8,005 nt of DNA from contig JAFGIH010000869.1 in NCBI GenBank assembly GCA_016929985.1, positions 1-8,005 of the forward strand, in the 5' to 3' direction. The translations under genes were made by a program, and so were the position numbers. The notes under the pieces were generated by a model, which was not told the origin of the DNA, ran no database searches, and saw only the letters and a program-made list of their open reading frames with translations. Source of the DNA: Thermoleophilia bacterium. GTDB lineage: Bacteria > Actinomycetota > Thermoleophilia > RBG-16-64-13. Below, in pieces: positions 6,273 through 8,005 of this stretch (its first letter is position 1; every line of letters begins with the position of its first letter).

Positions 6273-6277
6273 GCGGG

Positions 6278-6288
6278 CCCCTGCGGGG
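6278..6288. terminator. Weak hairpin between convergent genes
   Basis: CCCC-TGC-GGGG lies in the 19-base gap between the convergent methyltransferase and GNAT stops. There is no T-run on either side, so it is not a classic intrinsic terminator. It is the only stem in the gap. Confidence 0.2.
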
Positions 6289-6291
6289 ACG

Positions 6292-6855
6292 CTAGATTGG
6301 AGTCAACTCCGGCCGGAGACGCACCTCTCCGCGCACGCCGCCCAGACGCCCCGCAATGAGTTCCAGCGCCATGAAGACCCCTTCGGGTACGTCACCCTCC
6401 CAGCGCAGTCCCCACCGTTCGGCCGGGATGAAGCCGAACCTCGAGTAGTACTCCGGACGGCCGGCGACCACGATGCCGGCGTGTCCTTCCCCGCGGACGC
6501 GCTCCAGACAGGCCTCGACGAGCATCGTCCCGATGCCGTGACCTTGATGGGAGGGCATCACGGCGACCGGCCCCAATCCCAGAAGCGGCATCTCCCCGCG
6601 GTCGGTCGCAACCGTCGCGGGTGTCACGAGAGCGTGACCGGTCACCTCACCTCCGCTCACGGTGCCCTCTTCGTCTTCGTCTGCGTCGACGACCGCCACC
6701 ATCGACAACGTCACCGCTCCGGCGGCGCGTAGGGCGTCGACCGTGTCGGCTTCGTTAGTCCTGTCGAAGGCCAGCACGTTGACGTAGCGGATGTCGTCCT
6801 TGTCATCCGGCCTCTCGAGCCGCACGCGCACGGCCGCTATGGAGAACCCGGTCAC
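6292..6855 (-). CDS. GNAT family N-acetyltransferase (YhbS-like)
   Basis: A 187-residue acetyl-CoA-dependent acyltransferase. The acetyl-CoA pyrophosphate loop is seen as HQGHGIGTML (103-112, pattern Q-x-x-G-x-G) after strand LGLGPVAVMP (92-101). The downstream GRPEYYSRFGF (132-142) is characteristic of the YhbS-like (COG3153) subgroup. An unusual acidic stretch DADEDEEG (57-64) sits in the loop before strand GEVTGHALV. The acceptor substrate is unknown; subgroup members are mostly uncharacterised. The start chosen is GTG 6855, which overlaps the thioesterase TGA (GTGA). GTG codons at residues 9 and 11 are alternatives because no Shine-Dalgarno sequence precedes any of them. It is the second gene of a two-gene minus-strand unit and presumably relies on translational coupling. 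Confidence 0.85.
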   Translation of the reverse strand: MTGFSIAAVRVRLERPDDKDDIRYVNVLAFDRTNEADTVDALRAAGAVTLSMVAVVDADEDEEGTVSGGEVTGHALVTPATVATDRGEMPLLGLGPVAVMPSHQGHGIGTMLVEACLERVRGEGHAGIVVAGRPEYYSRFGFIPAERWGLRWEGDVPEGVFMALELIAGRLGGVRGEVRLRPELTPI

Positions 6856-7322
6856 CCCGCGGCGCCGTCGTGGGGAGTCCGCCTGGGAGGAAGGGGTAGC
6901 TCCCGACCCTCGAGCGCCAGGATGGCCTCGCGGATCTCCTGCGGGAACGAGTTCTTGCAGAGACTCACGTAGTCGTAGCCGACGATCATCGCGTCACCCG
7001 TGGCCGCCAACTCCCCCGTACTCTGACTGACCGCGGCGTGGGTCATGAGCGCGCGGTCGCGTCCAAGGTGGGTGATCCGCGCGCCCACCGAGAGGGTGTC
7101 GGGGAACGTGACGGGTGCGAGGAAGCGGCAACTCACCGACTTGATGATCAAGCCATTCTCCCGCCATCCCGGACCGGGGGAAGGCACCCCCAAGCGCAGC
7201 AGGTACTCGATGCGGGCCGTCTCGAAGTACTGCAGATACAGGATGTTGTTGACGTGGCCGAGGCTATCCATGTCGCCCCAGCGCACCACGATATCGGTGA
7301 TCACCGGGTAGTCTTCAAGCAT
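6852..7322 (-). CDS. Acyl-CoA thioesterase, 4HBT/YbgC-type hotdog fold
   Basis: A 156-residue hotdog-fold thioesterase. The N-terminal signature RWGDMDSLGHVNNILYLQYF (14-33) matches the 4-hydroxybenzoyl-CoA thioesterase / FadM-YbgC family, where the Asp in the D-x-D-x-x-G-H region (D17/D19 here) is catalytic. It is followed by the long central helix ETARIEYLLRLG and strands including SVSCRFLAPVTFPDTL. These enzymes hydrolyse acyl-CoA to free acid and CoA, usually as multimers; the chain preference cannot be read. ATG 7322 is preferred over an in-frame GTG at 7352 because AGGGG (7333-7329) lies 6 bases upstream of it, and the family fold begins right after it. The C-terminal tail is Pro/Arg-rich. 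Its TGA overlaps the start of the GNAT gene. Confidence 0.85.
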   Translation of the reverse strand: MLEDYPVITDIVVRWGDMDSLGHVNNILYLQYFETARIEYLLRLGVPSPGPGWRENGLIIKSVSCRFLAPVTFPDTLSVGARITHLGRDRALMTHAAVSQSTGELAATGDAMIVGYDYVSLCKNSFPQEIREAILALEGRELPLPPRRTPHDGAAG

Positions 7323-7357
7323 ATGCGTCCCCTGCGGGCAGAAAGCGGTCACGAGGC

Positions 7358-7387
7358 ATTGTAGCGCCGTGCTCGTCGCACAGCGAA
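7358..7387 (-). promoter_or_regulatory. Possible promoter of the thioesterase-GNAT unit
   Basis: On the minus strand TACAAT (7363-7358) is a five-of-six -10 box. A weak TTCGCT lies 18 bases upstream (7387-7382). Transcription from about 7351 gives a leader of about 29 bases that contains the AGGGG before ATG 7322, which argues against the GTG at 7352 as a start. Confidence 0.4.
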
Positions 7388-7438
7388 GCCTACGAGCCGG
7401 TGTACCGGAGCTCGAGGCGCACGTTCCCGAGTCTCCAC

Positions 7439-7467
7439 TTGATTCCTTAGTGATATCATAATAATAT
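7439..7467 (+). promoter_or_regulatory. Promoter of the ABC transporter gene, leaderless
   Basis: TTGATT (7439-7444) is followed after 17 bases by TAATAT (7462-7467). A start site 7 bases on is at 7474, the A of the ATG. No Shine-Dalgarno sequence is present. Each hexamer matches consensus at four of six positions. A perfect TATAAT also occurs at 7468-7473 but abuts the ATG, so it is less likely to be the -10 for this start. Confidence 0.5.
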
Positions 7468-7483
7468 TATAATATGAGTATCA
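7451..7483. promoter_or_regulatory. Nested AT-rich palindromes over the ABC gene start, operator candidate
   Basis: TGATATCA (7451-7458), ATAATATTAT (7461-7470) and ATATTATAATAT (7464-7475) are perfect overlapping palindromes. TGATATCATA at 7451 is mirrored, with one extra base, by TATGAGTATCA ending at 7483. The block is almost pure A/T in GC-rich surroundings and covers the -10 and the start codon. Repressor binding here is plausible but inferred. Confidence 0.45.
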
Positions 7484-8005
7484 TCGAAGTCAGCGACCTG
7501 CGCAAGACCTACGGCGACCTCGTGGCTGTGGACGGAGTCTCGTTCTCGGCGGAGGAAGGAGAGATCTTCGGCATCCTCGGCCCGAACGGGGCCGGCAAGA
7601 CCACCGCGGTCGAGTGTGTGATCGGCCTGCGGCAGCCCGACTCCGGCACCATGAGCGTTCTCGGTCTCGATCCGCAGACGCAGCGCGACCGGCTTCGCGA
7701 AGACGTGGGGGTGCAACTCCAGCAGAGCGTGCTCCCTGCCAAGCTGAAAGTCGGCGAGGCCATCGATCTCTACCACTCGTTCTACCGCCGCGCAGTCGAC
7801 CCCGATCGGCTACTCGAACTGCTGGGCCTCTCCGGTAAGCGCGACGTCTACTTCAAGAACCTGTCCGGCGGGCAGAAGCAGAGGCTGTCCATCGCCCTGG
7901 CGCTCGTTGGCGAGCCCAAAGTGGCGGTGCTCGACGAGCTGACCACAGGGCTCGACCCGCAGGCGCGCCGGGAGACCTGGGGGCTCATCGAGGGGGTGCG
8001 CGAGC
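7474..8005 (+). CDS. ABC transporter ATP-binding protein (DrrA/CcmA-type exporter ATPase), 3' end beyond the window
   Basis: The first 177 residues of a nucleotide-binding protein, open to the window edge. Motifs in order: Walker A GPNGAGKTT (37-45), a Q-loop in VGVQLQQS, the ABC signature LSGGQKQR, and Walker B VAVLDELTTGLDP with catalytic Glu in DE. The DELTTGLDP form, with Leu where most ABC proteins have Pro, recurs in the drug/lipid exporter group (DrrA, CcmA, ABC-2 type). Such ATPases pair with a separate ABC-2 permease, usually the next gene, which here would lie to the right of the window. The ATG at 7474 is chosen from the predicted leaderless promoter and because the conserved domain starts at once (IIEVSDLRKTYGD). 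The substrate is unknown. It is divergent from the thioesterase-GNAT pair. Confidence 0.9.
   Translation, partial: MSIIEVSDLRKTYGDLVAVDGVSFSAEEGEIFGILGPNGAGKTTAVECVIGLRQPDSGTMSVLGLDPQTQRDRLREDVGVQLQQSVLPAKLKVGEAIDLYHSFYRRAVDPDRLLELLGLSGKRDVYFKNLSGGQKQRLSIALALVGEPKVAVLDELTTGLDPQARRETWGLIEGVRE

Noticed and set aside
6261..6288. Strong bidirectional terminator between the convergent stops
   Set aside because: Only short GC stems (CGCC/GGCG and CCCC/GGGG) are present and no T-run follows on either strand; kept only as a weak hairpin.
7323..7473. Small RNA or small gene in the 150-base gap before the ABC gene
   Set aside because: The gap is accounted for by two divergent promoters and a short leader; no small open frame with a ribosome-binding site or stable stem was seen.

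Overview
The window is GC-rich, tightly packed bacterial DNA. Three things suggest a Gram-positive, high-GC lineage (Actinomycetota): strong use of G/C-ending codons, GTG as well as ATG starts, and several first-in-transcript genes with a -10 box almost touching the start codon and no Shine-Dalgarno sequence (leaderless mRNAs). The taxonomic placement is inference; no rRNA or tRNA is present. There is no sign of a mobile element, CRISPR array or phage gene.

Layout. (1) At the left edge, on the minus strand and cut by the window, is a membrane enzyme strikingly like eukaryotic steroid 5-alpha-reductase (1-622). (2) Divergent from it is a two-gene plus-strand unit: an AEC-family permease (715-1596) and a HAD phosphatase (1610-2221). 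(3) A new promoter with palindromic operator-like sites precedes a four-gene, overlapping plus-strand operon: MarR regulator (2272-2724), MFS exporter (2721-4118), exported M1 zinc metallopeptidase (4108-5544, broken by an in-frame TAG at 4750-4752) and a SAM-dependent methyltransferase (5541-6272). (4) A convergent minus-strand pair follows: a hotdog thioesterase (7322-6852) and a GNAT acetyltransferase (6855-6292), joined by a 4-base stop/start overlap. (5) Divergent from that pair, at the right edge, is an ABC exporter ATPase (7474 onward, cut by the window) with an unusually AT-rich promoter.

How the genes work together. The MarR/MFS pair reads as a classic autoregulated efflux cassette. 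The overlaps (ATGA, 11 bases, GTGA) tie translation of the peptidase and methyltransferase to it. An exporter, an extracytoplasmic aminopeptidase-type enzyme and a methyltransferase under one MarR regulator could be an export-and-processing or modification-based tolerance unit, but nothing in the sequence identifies a substrate. The most notable observations are the steroid-5-alpha-reductase-like gene, the lone amber codon replacing what is normally a Trp in an otherwise intact M1 peptidase, and the repeated leaderless promoter design.
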